The notes: generated by a model from the letters alone, not told the origin. Numbered from the stretch's first letter, positions 1-9,538 are shown. The stretch is DNA of 46,113 nucleotides from Dysgonomonas sp. HGC4 (GCF_001261715.1 NZ_CVRU01000170.1:1-46113); one strand, 5' to 3'. Translations and numbers: made by a program.

Positions 1-69
1 GTTTTTTATATAAATATTTATACTTAATCTTTCTCTGAAACGCTTCAGTTGAGAATTATAGACTCTCTT

Positions 70-786
70 TTAATCCCTGCTTATTCTCCCTCTATAATAT
101 ACATTCCAATTATCTTTGGCATAGCCATCTTCCATGTATTTAAAAGACGACGCAGAAGCTCCTTTTATTGCTTCTCCTCTATAAAAAACAGTCCAATTAT
201 CTTTGGCATAACCACCTCCTAAATTATTAAAAGATGATGAAGAGGCATCTTTAATTACTCCCCCTTTATAAAAAACTGTCCAGCTATCCTTGCCATATCC
301 ATCCTCTAAGTATTTAAAAGATGATGAAGAAGCTCCTTTTATTTCCTTCCCTTTGTAAAATACTGTCCAACTATCTTTCGTATATCCGTCACCTAAAGGC
401 TTGGATGAAGAGATAGAGTTTTTTTCAACAACTTTACCTCTGTAATAGGCTCTCCAATTGTCTTTCGCATGACCATCTTTTAAATATTCAAATGAAGAGG
501 AAGAGGCATCCTTAACTATCTTGCCTTTATAAAAAACCCTCCAGTTATCTTTTCCATATCCGCCATCCAAGTACTTAAAAGAGGAAGAGGAGGCATCTTC
601 AACAACTTCTCCATGATAGTATACGCGGAAATTATCTTTTGCATAGCCTCCACCTAAAGGTTTCAAGTTTTTAGGCTGTGTAATTTCTATCGAGGTAAGT
701 TCTCCATTGTTATTCTCGAAAGCTGATAGGTTATCTGATTTAACAAATAGCAAACTAAATATAAATAGGACAACAAGCTTTTTCAT
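70..786 (-). CDS. Secreted DKNYY-type tandem-repeat protein
   Basis: A 238-residue protein with a signal peptide (MKK, then a hydrophobic stretch to about residue 24), so exported. After it come seven copies of a unit built around KDNW/KDSW followed by a V-[FY]-Y-[KRH]-G step and a Ser-rich linker (ASSSSF). The KDN/KDS motif recurs at about residues 50, 79, 108, 137, 166, 195 and 224, an exact 29-residue period, which is 87 bp at DNA level. This matches the general look of DKNYY-family repeats, seen in surface or periplasmic proteins of unknown function. The reading frame extends upstream only to a TTG at 795; the ATG at 786 gives a cleaner signal peptide and was chosen. No enzyme motif is visible. 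Function unknown; binding or structural role is only a guess. Confidence 0.8.
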   Translation of the reverse strand: MKKLVVLFIFSLLFVKSDNLSAFENNNGELTSIEITQPKNLKPLGGGYAKDNFRVYYHGEVVEDASSSSFKYLDGGYGKDNWRVFYKGKIVKDASSSSFEYLKDGHAKDNWRAYYRGKVVEKNSISSSKPLGDGYTKDSWTVFYKGKEIKGASSSSFKYLEDGYGKDSWTVFYKGGVIKDASSSSFNNLGGGYAKDNWTVFYRGEAIKGASASSFKYMEDGYAKDNWNVYYRGRISRD

Positions 787-870
787 AGTACTCAATAATT
801 ATTAGATCTGCTAATATACACATTTGATCGAAAATTAGACTTCTCTATTATATGTTTTTCAACTATGGGT

Positions 871-913
871 CAAAACAAAAAAATCGCTATAAGTATTCAA
901 CTTATAGCGATTT
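871..913 (-). terminator. Intrinsic terminator after tRNA-Ser(UGA)
   Basis: A perfect 13-bp stem (881-893 with 901-913) and 7-nt loop. On the minus strand it is followed by TTTTGTTTTG. It lies just beyond the 3' end of the minus-strand tRNA. Confidence 0.8.
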
Positions 914-927
914 CATTTTCCAGATTT

Positions 928-1017
<90 letters not shown>

Positions 1018-1055
1018 AGTACTTCATTTACGAGGACTTTTCCCCTAAAGCGTTG

Positions 1056-1085
1056 CAAAGATATGCACTTTTTTCTAATTCCAAA
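1056..1085 (-). promoter_or_regulatory. Bacteroidetes-type promoter of tRNA-Ser(UGA)
   Basis: On the minus strand TTTTGG (1085 downward) is followed after about 18 nt by TATCTTTG (1063-1056), fitting the -33 TTTG and -7 TAnnTTTG elements of the Bacteroidetes primary sigma factor. It lies about 40 nt upstream of the tRNA 5' end. Confidence 0.75.
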
Positions 1086-1165
1086 ATAATATCTAAGCTT
1101 TTTTCTACTTTTTTCAGCAAAGGATTACAAGAAACAACTTAGGCAATTAATAAACAGAAAGATAA

Positions 1166-2056
1166 CTATCGACCTACCCTATTCTTTAATTCAAACAAGA
1201 CTGGATAATGATCAGAAGAATAATCGGTAAAACTGTCTTTTAGTACCTCTGAAGTAATTGCATCAGCCTCCATATTCTTACTTATATAAATAAAGTCAAT
1301 TCTACTCTTTGTATCCTCTGTCTCATTCGGATTAAATATTTTTGTATCACAAGTCGAAATAAAGTCTTTATGAAATACTCGGAGAACGTCTACAAAGCCA
1401 AAATCAAGAATCTTTTGATGCACACCATAGTCTAATGCCTTACCATTCACTAAATTTTTCACATACGAATATTCAATATCATTCCCTTCCATACTCTTTG
1501 CTAATTTTCCATTGTTATAATGTTCCTTATCAAGAGGTGTTACCGAATTAAAATCGCCCATAATCATCCATTTTTCATTTGATGGATAAGATGCTATTGT
1601 CTCCAATATAAGATCGATCTCTTCATTTCTCTTTTGATACTTATGAGGGCTTAAATGCAGAACGATAATATTAATATCTTTAATGCGGGCTTTGATAAAG
1701 CCATGATGCATATTGTCGAGCACCTTAGATACATTTACAATAGGGCATTTTGAGGTTAATGCTACCGGATAGCCATCTTCTTTCAATAAGACAGCATAAG
1801 GGTGTCCGTATTGGCGAGCAAATTCCTCCAAGCGTTTTTGGGTAAAATTATTCATTTCCTCCAATGCCAGTATATCTGGATTCTGATATTTTATCCAATT
1901 AGCAAACGATTCTTTATTGGAAGTTGTATCTGTTTCCATACCAACGAGAACATTATAATTAATGATTCTCAGTTTTTCTTGGGCGATAGATAAACTAAAA
2001 CTGATTGCAAGTAAAAAAAGAAGCATACTCCATGCTTTGAAATGTGTTTTTCTCAT
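1166..2056 (-). CDS. Secreted endonuclease/exonuclease/phosphatase (EEP) family protein
   Basis: A 296-residue protein of the metal-dependent EEP fold, whose members hydrolyse phosphodiester or phosphomonoester bonds in nucleic acids, inositol phosphates or sphingomyelin. Visible fold motifs, in order: INYNVLVG, DILALEEMN (metal-binding Glu), HLSPH, MGDFNS (Asp/Asn) and the C-terminal SDHYPV His. A signal peptide (MRKTHFK, hydrophobic core, SIAQ) places it outside the cytoplasm. The open frame runs further upstream into the neighbouring gene, but the ATG at 2056 begins the signal peptide and leaves 34 bp after the addB-like stop. It follows that gene closely and may be cotranscribed. The substrate cannot be read from sequence. 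Confidence 0.88.
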   Translation of the reverse strand: MRKTHFKAWSMLLFLLAISFSLSIAQEKLRIINYNVLVGMETDTTSNKESFANWIKYQNPDILALEEMNNFTQKRLEEFARQYGHPYAVLLKEDGYPVALTSKCPIVNVSKVLDNMHHGFIKARIKDINIIVLHLSPHKYQKRNEEIDLILETIASYPSNEKWMIMGDFNSVTPLDKEHYNNGKLAKSMEGNDIEYSYVKNLVNGKALDYGVHQKILDFGFVDVLRVFHKDFISTCDTKIFNPNETEDTKSRIDFIYISKNMEADAITSEVLKDSFTDYSSDHYPVLFELKNRVGR

Positions 2057-2090
2057 GTCAACAATAATTAAGGTTCGAAAGTATAAAATC

Positions 2091-4979
2091 TTACTTCTTA
2101 CAAATATTGGTAAAATTGCACCATTCGCAAGGTTTACCTGTTGTAGTTTGAGTAAAAGAAGTATCAATAGAAAAGATTTCTTCCAGACAAGATTCAAAGT
2201 GTTCTTTAAATTCCTCTCTTAATCCAGAAAAATCTGTAATAATATCCTTATCTGTTCGGGTAGGTTTGTGCTCTACACTCGGACTAAAGCTAGAATCGAA
2301 TAAATTACGCAAATAATATATACCGGGTTCTAATACTACTGTAGGATATTCGAGCATATACAGATGTGCATACATAAATACTTGCATAACTGCTTTGGGG
2401 CGGTCTTTAGCATCCTTATCAAACAAATGCTCCATGTTCTTAAAAGTAAGCACCCCCTTGCCCGTTTTGTAGTCGATAATGCGGGTATGACCACGCACCT
2501 CATCTATACGATCTATAAAGCCTTTTAATGATACCGTTCTACCCGATGGTAATGTATAATTTACAGCAATCCGCTTTTCCGATTCCACGTAAATAAAAGG
2601 AGTCAGTTTAGCATCCGTAGCTAAAACCTTTTGTATATATCGCTTAAGAACCTCTCCCGTCAAGAAATTTTGACCGGTGAGCCTCTTTATCTTATTTGCT
2701 TTAAAATAATTTTCGGCAAAAGATCTTTCAGTCATTTCGGTAAGTAGCCTATCATCTTTAGCCATTTTATGCAGCAAATCAGCAGTCACCAGCTTACCCT
2801 GCAAAGGTTGGTACAGCCACTCCATCACCGAGTGAAATATACTTCCAAATGTGCTGGCTTCTATCGTTTCGGCAATCTCATCTTCCTCCTGCATACGTTC
2901 TACTACCGAAAAGTAAAACTGCAAAGGACAGTCGAGATACATGTTTATCGAACTTGCCGATAAACTACGCTCACCTGTAAGGAAAGCACTTAACTTACCT
3001 ATTATCTGTGGTGTTTTAGGAATTGAAATAGATATACTTTCGTTTGACGAAACTTCATATACAGCCAAACGCTCGCGTATATCAAACATATTCGGATATA
3101 GATGCTTAAGCTGATAAAAGTAGCGGCTCACTTCCCCACCCTGCAACCCTTCGGTTCGCGTATCATAAAGAAGATAAATTCGCTTAGCACGATTTATAAG
3201 GCGGTAAAAGTGATATGCAAAGATACTATCCTGATGCTCGTAAGTTGGCAAACCAAAACCTTTACGAAGGTTATAAGGGATAAAAGAGTTCGCTCCCTTT
3301 TTCATTGGGAATATCCCTTCGTTCATAGAAAGCATAATCAGATTATCAAAATCAAGAGCACGAGTTTCGAGCACTCCCATAACCTGCAATCCCGACAGAG
3401 GCTCACCACTAAACGGAACAGTTATTCCAACAATCAGTTTTTTCAGAAGTTTGAAATAAGTATCAACAGACATTTCTGCATCCACATTTTTCAAAGCATC
3501 TTCCATCTTATTGATGGTTTTATAATATTCGATGATAAACTCACATTCCATATCTATGGAACGAGTACTCGTATCGTCGTCTGTCTTTTCTAATCGAGAT
3601 AAAGATAGTGATCGCTCCAAAAGAGCTAATATATCTCTTAAATAAGAGGCTGTATCACTCCAATGCTCCAAAGGTTTGAAAATAAGACTAAGCAAAGGAT
3701 GAATACTTAATTCTTCTACCGAAACCAATATCTTATTATACTTAATAATATCGGTACGTAAACGCACCACCTCATCGCCTGCAACCCTGGTTATATAACG
3801 ATGATTGAGAATTGACAACACAAACCGATAATAATAACCGGGATTACCACTTACTATTCTGATATTACGCTGCAATTCGAAAACATGATCCATTAAGCCC
3901 GCTATGGATGAATTAACAAGACCATAACCCATAGTTACGTTAATCTTATCAATCTCTTCGGGAATAGAATATAAAGTAGGTAAAAGCAGATTTTCGTCAG
4001 GAAGCACCAATGCAGTTTTCAAAGCTTTATCAGGAGACATTATTTGCTCTTCTTCTATCAGTGTCTTAAGTATTGAGTGTACATATTTAGCCTGACCAAC
4101 TACCGAAGGAATACCGATGACCTCTAAAACAGGTTTCTCCATTTCCAAAGCTTCGGGTTCTAATGATAATTGAGATGGGAAGAACAGTTTATTCTTGTCA
4201 ATAAAAAATGAAGCTTTATTATCAGAGTCTTTTACTAATGAGGAAGAGTAATCCCAATAAAAATCGGCAACTCCCCTATTCTGTAAATACTTTAAGAGTT
4301 CTTCTTCGGATTTACTATGACCATTCAAACCAACAAAAACAATACGTTCGAAGGGTATTTTCAAGTCTAGTTTGGCTTTAGCCTGCTCGGCAACCTCCCT
4401 AAAAATCATTCCTTCGTAGGCTAGTCCTTTTTCTCGTAACTCATTTCTTAACGAAGTATAGAGCTCAAATAAAACCTGCCACATTTCGAGAAACTCCTTT
4501 TTGCGATCACTCTCTCCTACCGGAATAAAACTAGACCAAAAACGACGAATTGCTGTTATCTGTTCTTCTGTCAGATAGCTAAATCCGGCATCAATCTCTT
4601 TTAAATCCTGAATATTAGAAAAGAGTTGCTCTGCATCAACCATGTATTTATCTACATCATCGAAATCGTTGAGAAGCATTTCGCCCCAAAACAAAAACTC
4701 ATCAAATGTTTCGAGAGAGCCGCTTGCCCGTTTATAGATATTATAAAGCATAAACAACTGCTCAATACGATCGGCAGTATTCAAACCACTCAACCGACTA
4801 AACAGATCCGCAATAGTTAATATTTCGGGTGAAAATATTGGTTTTCGGGCAATTTCTGAAAGGTATTTCTGAAAAAATAATCCTGCACGACGGTTAGGAA
4901 ACACAAAAGTAAAATTACTTACTTCCTGCCCAAATTGCTTATAGTAAGCCTGTGCAACATTATAAAGAAAAGGGATCAT
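2091..4979 (-). CDS. addB: AddB-like PD-(D/E)XK nuclease / inactive helicase subunit
   Basis: A 962-residue protein resembling the AddB/RecB-nuclease family that works in double-strand-break resection with an AddA helicase. The N-terminus has FVFPNRRAG in place of a true Walker A, as in AddB proteins that do not hydrolyse ATP as helicases. The C-terminal third holds the nuclease: GSIFHSVMEWL, RIDEV, and IIDYKTGKG near residue 835. Cys near 684 (CPLQFYF) together with C951, C954 and C960 (CEWCNFTNIC) forms the expected 4Fe-4S clamp. No AddA-like UvrD helicase lies in the window; the next gene upstream is pldA. One copy of the recurrent GTCTGAGAC palindrome (4995-5008) lies just before its start codon. 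Confidence 0.88.
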   Translation of the reverse strand: MIPFLYNVAQAYYKQFGQEVSNFTFVFPNRRAGLFFQKYLSEIARKPIFSPEILTIADLFSRLSGLNTADRIEQLFMLYNIYKRASGSLETFDEFLFWGEMLLNDFDDVDKYMVDAEQLFSNIQDLKEIDAGFSYLTEEQITAIRRFWSSFIPVGESDRKKEFLEMWQVLFELYTSLRNELREKGLAYEGMIFREVAEQAKAKLDLKIPFERIVFVGLNGHSKSEEELLKYLQNRGVADFYWDYSSSLVKDSDNKASFFIDKNKLFFPSQLSLEPEALEMEKPVLEVIGIPSVVGQAKYVHSILKTLIEEEQIMSPDKALKTALVLPDENLLLPTLYSIPEEIDKINVTMGYGLVNSSIAGLMDHVFELQRNIRIVSGNPGYYYRFVLSILNHRYITRVAGDEVVRLRTDIIKYNKILVSVEELSIHPLLSLIFKPLEHWSDTASYLRDILALLERSLSLSRLEKTDDDTSTRSIDMECEFIIEYYKTINKMEDALKNVDAEMSVDTYFKLLKKLIVGITVPFSGEPLSGLQVMGVLETRALDFDNLIMLSMNEGIFPMKKGANSFIPYNLRKGFGLPTYEHQDSIFAYHFYRLINRAKRIYLLYDTRTEGLQGGEVSRYFYQLKHLYPNMFDIRERLAVYEVSSNESISISIPKTPQIIGKLSAFLTGERSLSASSINMYLDCPLQFYFSVVERMQEEDEIAETIEASTFGSIFHSVMEWLYQPLQGKLVTADLLHKMAKDDRLLTEMTERSFAENYFKANKIKRLTGQNFLTGEVLKRYIQKVLATDAKLTPFIYVESEKRIAVNYTLPSGRTVSLKGFIDRIDEVRGHTRIIDYKTGKGVLTFKNMEHLFDKDAKDRPKAVMQVFMYAHLYMLEYPTVVLEPGIYYLRNLFDSSFSPSVEHKPTRTDKDIITDFSGLREEFKEHFESCLEEIFSIDTSFTQTTTGKPCEWCNFTNICKK

Positions 4980-4994
4980 CTCTCTTTCAGTTTT

Positions 4995-5008
4995 AAAGTC
5001 TCCGATCT
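4995..5008 (-). promoter_or_regulatory. Recurrent palindrome, copy 1 (before addB-like gene)
   Basis: On the minus strand it reads AGATCGGAGACTTT and continues AAAAC, ending about 15 nt before the ATG at 4979. It closely matches the copy before rnpA (AGATCTGAGACTTTAGTAC). See the finding on the motif family. Confidence 0.5.
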
Positions 5009-5074
5009 CCTTATTTAACCTATTCGGTTTTTAGAAAAAAGACAGTAAGACTCAATTATATAATATCTCAATCA

Positions 5075-6052
5075 TTAGTATATAAACCTAAAGTTAGGTT
5101 TAATTACGAATCCCAGACGAAAACGTTGATGAAATTGATTATAATCTAGCAAACCCTCACCATATCCATTATAAAATTCGAAAAACAAATATTGGTTTTC
5201 ATCATGAAATAATCGATATGCAAAGTTCATCGTAATATTGGCATTTAGGATATCTCCCCCACGCTTATTTATAACTAAACTAGTGTTGAATTTTTCTTTC
5301 TGATTATAACTTATTGCTGAAGTTGCCCAACCTCTATATCGTACAATATTTCTATTGTTCTCTCCATCAACAATAGGCACCCATAGTTTTGTAAAATATG
5401 ACCAATGATGGTTAATCTTAAACTGTCCTCCAAAACTTACTTTGTTCCAACTTCGAGAATCTTCGCCATCTTTTCCATTCGATTCATGTTCCAACTGAAA
5501 AGCAATTTCTCCTAAATATCTATTTTTATAGACCAAAGGTTTAGCTAAACCAATAGATGGATTAAAATTGATATCTCGAAAAGGAAATGATTCTTTAAAA
5601 ACATCCCAGAATGCCAATTGGGTATATGTTAGAAACAGATAGGTACGGAATGGTAATATACTATTAGTCAAACGTTGCGAAAAACTTATTTGGAATTTCG
5701 CATCCGAATTATCCCTATTTGGGTTACGTAATAGTTCTGTACCAACAACAACATAGTTATCTTTATATATACCAAACGAAGGAGAATCATCAAAAACTTT
5801 AATCAAACTATCTGCAATAAACTCTCTGTCCGGTTTAAATACCGAGTTTAAAACCTGATCGGCTTTTTGATTAAAACGTGACACGGTTGTAGAATCAGAA
5901 GAAAACAACCCTTTACATTTATATTTTTTATATTCGCGAGGCTCCGTATGATCTCTAATTTCGGGCTCTTGTCCAAATAATAAGGCAATATTCCCTACAA
6001 CAAAAAGAAATAAAAAGAAGGCTATTTTTTTGCCTTTATTCAATTTGTACAT
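5075..6052 (-). CDS. pldA: Outer-membrane phospholipase A (OMPLA)
   Basis: A 325-residue exported protein: the signal peptide ends near residue 27 (LLFGQ), followed by a region predicted as a beta barrel. The catalytic site of phospholipase A1 is recognisable: H189 and S191 in EHESNG, and the Asn in SRSWN near residue 203, matching the His/Ser/Asn triad of E. coli OMPLA (HQSNG...SRSWN). The conserved YTQ..FWD stretch is at 143-150. The family hydrolyses acyl ester bonds of phospholipids that have moved to the outer leaflet of the outer membrane. The frame opens with TTG at 6067; the ATG at 6052 is preferred because it starts the signal peptide directly. It is separated from neighbours by about 80-95 bp. 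Confidence 0.9.
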   Translation of the reverse strand: MYKLNKGKKIAFFLFLFVVGNIALLFGQEPEIRDHTEPREYKKYKCKGLFSSDSTTVSRFNQKADQVLNSVFKPDREFIADSLIKVFDDSPSFGIYKDNYVVVGTELLRNPNRDNSDAKFQISFSQRLTNSILPFRTYLFLTYTQLAFWDVFKESFPFRDINFNPSIGLAKPLVYKNRYLGEIAFQLEHESNGKDGEDSRSWNKVSFGGQFKINHHWSYFTKLWVPIVDGENNRNIVRYRGWATSAISYNQKEKFNTSLVINKRGGDILNANITMNFAYRLFHDENQYLFFEFYNGYGEGLLDYNQFHQRFRLGFVIKPNFRFIY

Positions 6053-6135
6053 AATCTTAATTTCCAATAAATAAATGTGTAAAATAAAGCCGGTAAAGGT
6101 ATGAATCTATTCCAAGCAAACAAAGTCGCTCTGAT

Positions 6136-6627
6136 CTAATTTTTTACCAGTTCCTTTAAAACCTCATAAGCAATAGGACAAGTTTGCGTATTCTTGACAG
6201 TTAACTTATATATTTGACTGAATTTCTTCCGATCGGTATGAGGATATTCCCTGCAAGCTTTTGGACGAGACTCATAAATAGAGCAATAATTGTCAGGCAT
6301 CAGAAAAGGACATGGCATGGTTCGGAATACATAATCGCCATCCTCATCTACCTTCAAATAAGTCGTTACCACATCCGAGGGCTTCATTCGAAGTGCCTTA
6401 GCCATACGTTCAATATCCTTGTCATAAATAGCAGGACCTAGAGAACGGCAACAATTAGCACACTTCAAGCAATCTATTTCAGATGAGAATCTATCGTGCA
6501 GATCATGCACTATGCCATCCATCTTATCAAGCCTCTTCTTGTTTTTTTTGAAAAACGAGAGAAACTCAGGTGTATCTTTTTCTGCCATTATTGACAGATT
6601 GTTATATTTGTCAGATTTGTCGTTCAT
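6136..6627 (-). CDS. YkgJ-type cysteine-cluster protein
   Basis: A cytoplasmic protein of 163 residues. Its core is CLKCANCC (C53, C56, C59, C60), then CPFL...NYCSIYESRPKACREYP, the eight-cysteine pattern of the YkgJ/UPF0153 family, thought to bind a metal or iron-sulfur cluster. The biochemical role is not established. The ATG at 6627 overlaps the end of the asparaginase gene by 17 bp, so the two are probably translated from one message. A second ATG at 6588 (MAEKDTPEF) would remove the overlap and fits family length equally well; the start is therefore uncertain. Confidence 0.85.
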   Translation of the reverse strand: MNDKSDKYNNLSIMAEKDTPEFLSFFKKNKKRLDKMDGIVHDLHDRFSSEIDCLKCANCCRSLGPAIYDKDIERMAKALRMKPSDVVTTYLKVDEDGDYVFRTMPCPFLMPDNYCSIYESRPKACREYPHTDRKKFSQIYKLTVKNTQTCPIAYEVLKELVKN

Positions 6628-7666
6628 CGGGACGTGTTAATTCTCCTGCCAACGGCACACGCATTCTTACTATAATTTCTTCTCGCGAATACTTATGTCC
6701 CAATAAATGCATCAATTTTGTAACCGTTGCTTCTATTGTTGCATCATAGCCACTTACTACACCTGCTTTGAGCAATTCGTGACCAGTTTCATAACGTTGC
6801 ATTTCCACACAACCCATTTCGCACTGAGTTATATTTACAATAATTATGCCTCTTTTTACAGCATCCTGCAAAGCCTCAATAAACCAATCGTATCGAGGTG
6901 CATTGCCCGACCCATAGGTTTCGAGCACAACAGCTCTTATCCCTTTTGTATTCAGGATAGCATCTACCACTTCTTTGGTTATTCCCGGAAACATTTTTAG
7001 GATAACAATATTCGTATCCATCAAATAATGAAAGATTACTTTTTTCTCGTAATCGGGATTCAAAATTTTGTCTCTGTCGTAACGAATATGTATTCCCGAT
7101 TTTCCTAACCCCGGATAGTTATACGATTTGAATGCATTAAAGTTGTCAGCATTTATCTTTGTTGAACGGTTTCCCCTTATCAAATTCGTCTGAAAGAAAA
7201 TACATACTTCGGGCACTACCGGATAACCAATAGAATCTTTATCAGCGGCAATTTCCATTGCCGTAATCAGATTTTCCTTAGCATCGGTTCGCAATTTACC
7301 TATTGGCAATTGAGCGCCGGTAAGAACAACGGGCTTCTGCAAATTCTGAATCATAAAACTAAGAGCCGACGCTGTGTAAGCCATAGTATCAGTACCATGT
7401 AATATTACAAAACCATCGTGCTCTGCATAATTATCTTCAATTATACGAACAAGTTTTTGCCAGTGAGACGGGCACACATCCGATGAGTCAATAGCGGGTT
7501 CAAATACGATCGTATTGATATGATATTTGAATTTCTGCAACTCAGGCATATGGCTCGTAAGATGGGCAAAATCGAACACCTCGAGAACTCCGGTGACGTT
7601 GTTTTCGACCATACCGATAGTTCCTCCGGTATAAATCAATAATATATTGGCATTGGTATCTATCAT
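6611..7666 (-). CDS. ansA: L-asparaginase, type I (cytoplasmic)
   Basis: A 351-residue enzyme that hydrolyses L-asparagine to aspartate and ammonia. The two catalytic threonine motifs are intact: LLIYTGGTIGM near residue 15 and ILHGTDTMAYTASALSF near residue 100. There is no signal peptide, and length and motifs fit type I enzymes rather than periplasmic type II. The frame remains open upstream to 7765, but that stretch is Cys/Phe-rich and unlike the family; the ATG at 7666 (MIDTNANILL) gives the normal N-terminus. The 3' end overlaps the start of the YkgJ-type gene. Confidence 0.93.
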   Translation of the reverse strand: MIDTNANILLIYTGGTIGMVENNVTGVLEVFDFAHLTSHMPELQKFKYHINTIVFEPAIDSSDVCPSHWQKLVRIIEDNYAEHDGFVILHGTDTMAYTASALSFMIQNLQKPVVLTGAQLPIGKLRTDAKENLITAMEIAADKDSIGYPVVPEVCIFFQTNLIRGNRSTKINADNFNAFKSYNYPGLGKSGIHIRYDRDKILNPDYEKKVIFHYLMDTNIVILKMFPGITKEVVDAILNTKGIRAVVLETYGSGNAPRYDWFIEALQDAVKRGIIIVNITQCEMGCVEMQRYETGHELLKAGVVSGYDATIEATVTKLMHLLGHKYSREEIIVRMRVPLAGELTRPDERQI

Positions 7667-8030
7667 TTTGCCTTTATGGGTTGGGATATACAAAAATACT
7701 ACTTTTTGACAATAAAAAGAGAAAGGTTTCGTGCTAAAATACATTTTAACAAAACAAGACTGCAACTTATCTTCCGATTTTCAAGAATAAAGTAAGGTTA
7801 TACTCCTGTATATGAGAGGATATTATACTATTTTTATTTTTCAAAAACAGGCATCACTTTTTGACAATTTGTAAAACAAAAGCACTTACAGACATTTGTT
7901 AATTCAACTACCTATAGTATCGTAAAACACTATTATTCAACAACAAGTACAATTACACTTTATAAGCAAACAAAAAAGGATGATTTTAGAGAATCATCCT
8001 TTTTTATCTTTTGATATTATATGCATTTAA
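7667..8030. other. Intergenic region between ansA and galE
   Basis: It holds the galE terminator (7971-8006) and presumably the ansA promoter. Nothing else was recognised: no RNA gene and no supported reading frame. Confidence 0.6.
7971..8006 (-). terminator. Intrinsic terminator after galE
   Basis: Perfect 14-bp stem (7972-7985 with 7992-8005) with a 6-nt loop and A/T tracts at both ends. It lies about 25 nt past the galE stop on the minus strand and could work in either direction. Confidence 0.9.
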
Positions 8031-9065
8031 TTACATAATACCTTTTTCTCTTAATTTTTGTTGCCATTTCCAAGCCGAAGCCATTGTATCTTCTATGGTT
8101 TCTTTAGCTGTCCAACCCAATACATTATTAGCTTTAGAGGGTTCTGCCCATATTTTAACAATGTCTCCTACACGACGATCAACTATCTTATAGTTTACTT
8201 TTGTACCCGATACTTTTTCGAAAATATTGATAAGCTCTAATACCGATACACCATTTCCTGTACCTAGATTAAAGATCTCAACTTTATCAGGAGATTTATC
8301 CTGCAACATTCTGTCTATTGCTACAACGTGAGCTTTAGCCAGATCGACTACATTGATAAAATCGCGAACGCACGAACCGTCAGGGGTATCATAATCGTCT
8401 CCAAACACGCTCAACTCTTTACGGATACCCATAGCAGTCTGAGTGATAAAAGGAACCAAGTTTTGAGGAACTCCATTAGGTAACTCACCTAGTTCTGCAG
8501 TAGGATGTGCTCCTACGGGATTGAAATAACGTAATATTATACTTTTGATATTAGCACCAGAAGTTACAAAATCTTGAATTATCTCTTCATTGATCTGTTT
8601 TGTATTTCCATAAGGCGAAGCAGCAGGCTTAATAGGTGCAGTTTCGTCAATAGGATTTACATCAGGCTCACCATACACGGTACATGAAGAAGAGAACACA
8701 ATCCCTTTCACATTAAACTCGGGCATCACCTCTAATAGGTTGATAAGCGATACCAAATTGTTTTTATAATAAAGGAGAGGTTTTTGAACCGATTCGCCCA
8801 CTGCTTTACTTGCAGCAAAATGGATTATCCCACTAATAGGAGAATATTTTGCGAACACTTTACGCAAGGCTTCCTCATCATTGCAATCTATTTTTTCGAA
8901 TGCAGGACGGATTCCTGTTATGCGTTCAATGCCATCAATACTATCAGCAGTAGAGTTTGACAAATTATCTACAATAACAACTTCATAACCTGCATTTTGT
9001 AGTTCAACAGCAGTATGTGAACCAATGTAGCCGGTTCCGCCTGTAACTAAAATCTTTTTTTTCAT
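8031..9065 (-). CDS. galE: UDP-glucose 4-epimerase
   Basis: A 344-residue short-chain dehydrogenase-fold enzyme that interconverts UDP-glucose and UDP-galactose with bound NAD, for the Leloir pathway and for polysaccharide precursors. The NAD motif TGGTGYIGSHT is at residues 8-18. The catalytic Ser lies in FSSSCTVYGEP (about 124-134), and the YxxxK pair is Y152/K156 in SPYGNTK. Length is typical. It starts 20 bp after elaA on the same strand, so the two are probably one operon, and it ends at a strong hairpin terminator. Confidence 0.96.
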   Translation of the reverse strand: MKKKILVTGGTGYIGSHTAVELQNAGYEVVIVDNLSNSTADSIDGIERITGIRPAFEKIDCNDEEALRKVFAKYSPISGIIHFAASKAVGESVQKPLLYYKNNLVSLINLLEVMPEFNVKGIVFSSSCTVYGEPDVNPIDETAPIKPAASPYGNTKQINEEIIQDFVTSGANIKSIILRYFNPVGAHPTAELGELPNGVPQNLVPFITQTAMGIRKELSVFGDDYDTPDGSCVRDFINVVDLAKAHVVAIDRMLQDKSPDKVEIFNLGTGNGVSVLELINIFEKVSGTKVNYKIVDRRVGDIVKIWAEPSKANNVLGWTAKETIEDTMASAWKWQQKLREKGIM

Positions 9066-9085
9066 AGCTATTTCAATATTGTAAT

Positions 9086-9538
9086 TTAATTCCGTTTCAT
9101 TTGTACATGAGGAATATCGTCTTCTAAATAAGGCTCTGAGGTTTGTATAAAACCATGATACTCATAAAATGATTTTAGATACAACTGACCCGATATAGTT
9201 ATTTTTGTCTCATTAAGCAGAGATTCTTCCAACTCTATCGCTTTATCCATCAATTGATGTCCATAACCATATTTCCGAAAATCGCCTGCGACAACAACCC
9301 TGCCAATGGATGCTTCTTCAAAATAATCGCCTCGTTTAAACAATCGGCAATACGCCACTAACGTTTCGCCCACATACCCTTGCAAATGCAAAGCTTTGTA
9401 ATCTTTATTGTCTACATCTAAATAAGGACAATTTTGCTCTACCACAAACACATCAGCCCTTAAGTGGAGTAATTTGTATAATTTATAAATGTCTAAATCT
9501 TCAAAACGGTCTACTTCCCATCTTATTGTATCTGTCAT
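9086..9538 (-). CDS. elaA: ElaA-type GNAT N-acetyltransferase
   Basis: A 150-residue acetyltransferase, close in length to E. coli ElaA (153). Family features: LHLRADVFVVEQNCPYLDVD (residues 25-44), then GRVVV and the acetyl-CoA loop RKYGYGHQL (88-96), and a C-terminal YEYHGF/IPH region. GNAT proteins move an acetyl group from acetyl-CoA to an amine; the ElaA substrate is unknown. The frame extends upstream to a TTG at 9622, but that extension is unlike the family, so the ATG at 9538 (MTDTIRWEV) is used. It leads galE. A copy of the recurrent palindrome lies about 130 nt upstream. Confidence 0.88.
   Translation of the reverse strand: MTDTIRWEVDRFEDLDIYKLYKLLHLRADVFVVEQNCPYLDVDNKDYKALHLQGYVGETLVAYCRLFKRGDYFEEASIGRVVVAGDFRKYGYGHQLMDKAIELEESLLNETKITISGQLYLKSFYEYHGFIQTSEPYLEDDIPHVQMKRN

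Noticed and set aside
3102-3593. Plus-strand 163-codon frame inside the addB-like gene
   Set aside because: It lies wholly antisense to a well-conserved coding region and shows no protein-family features.
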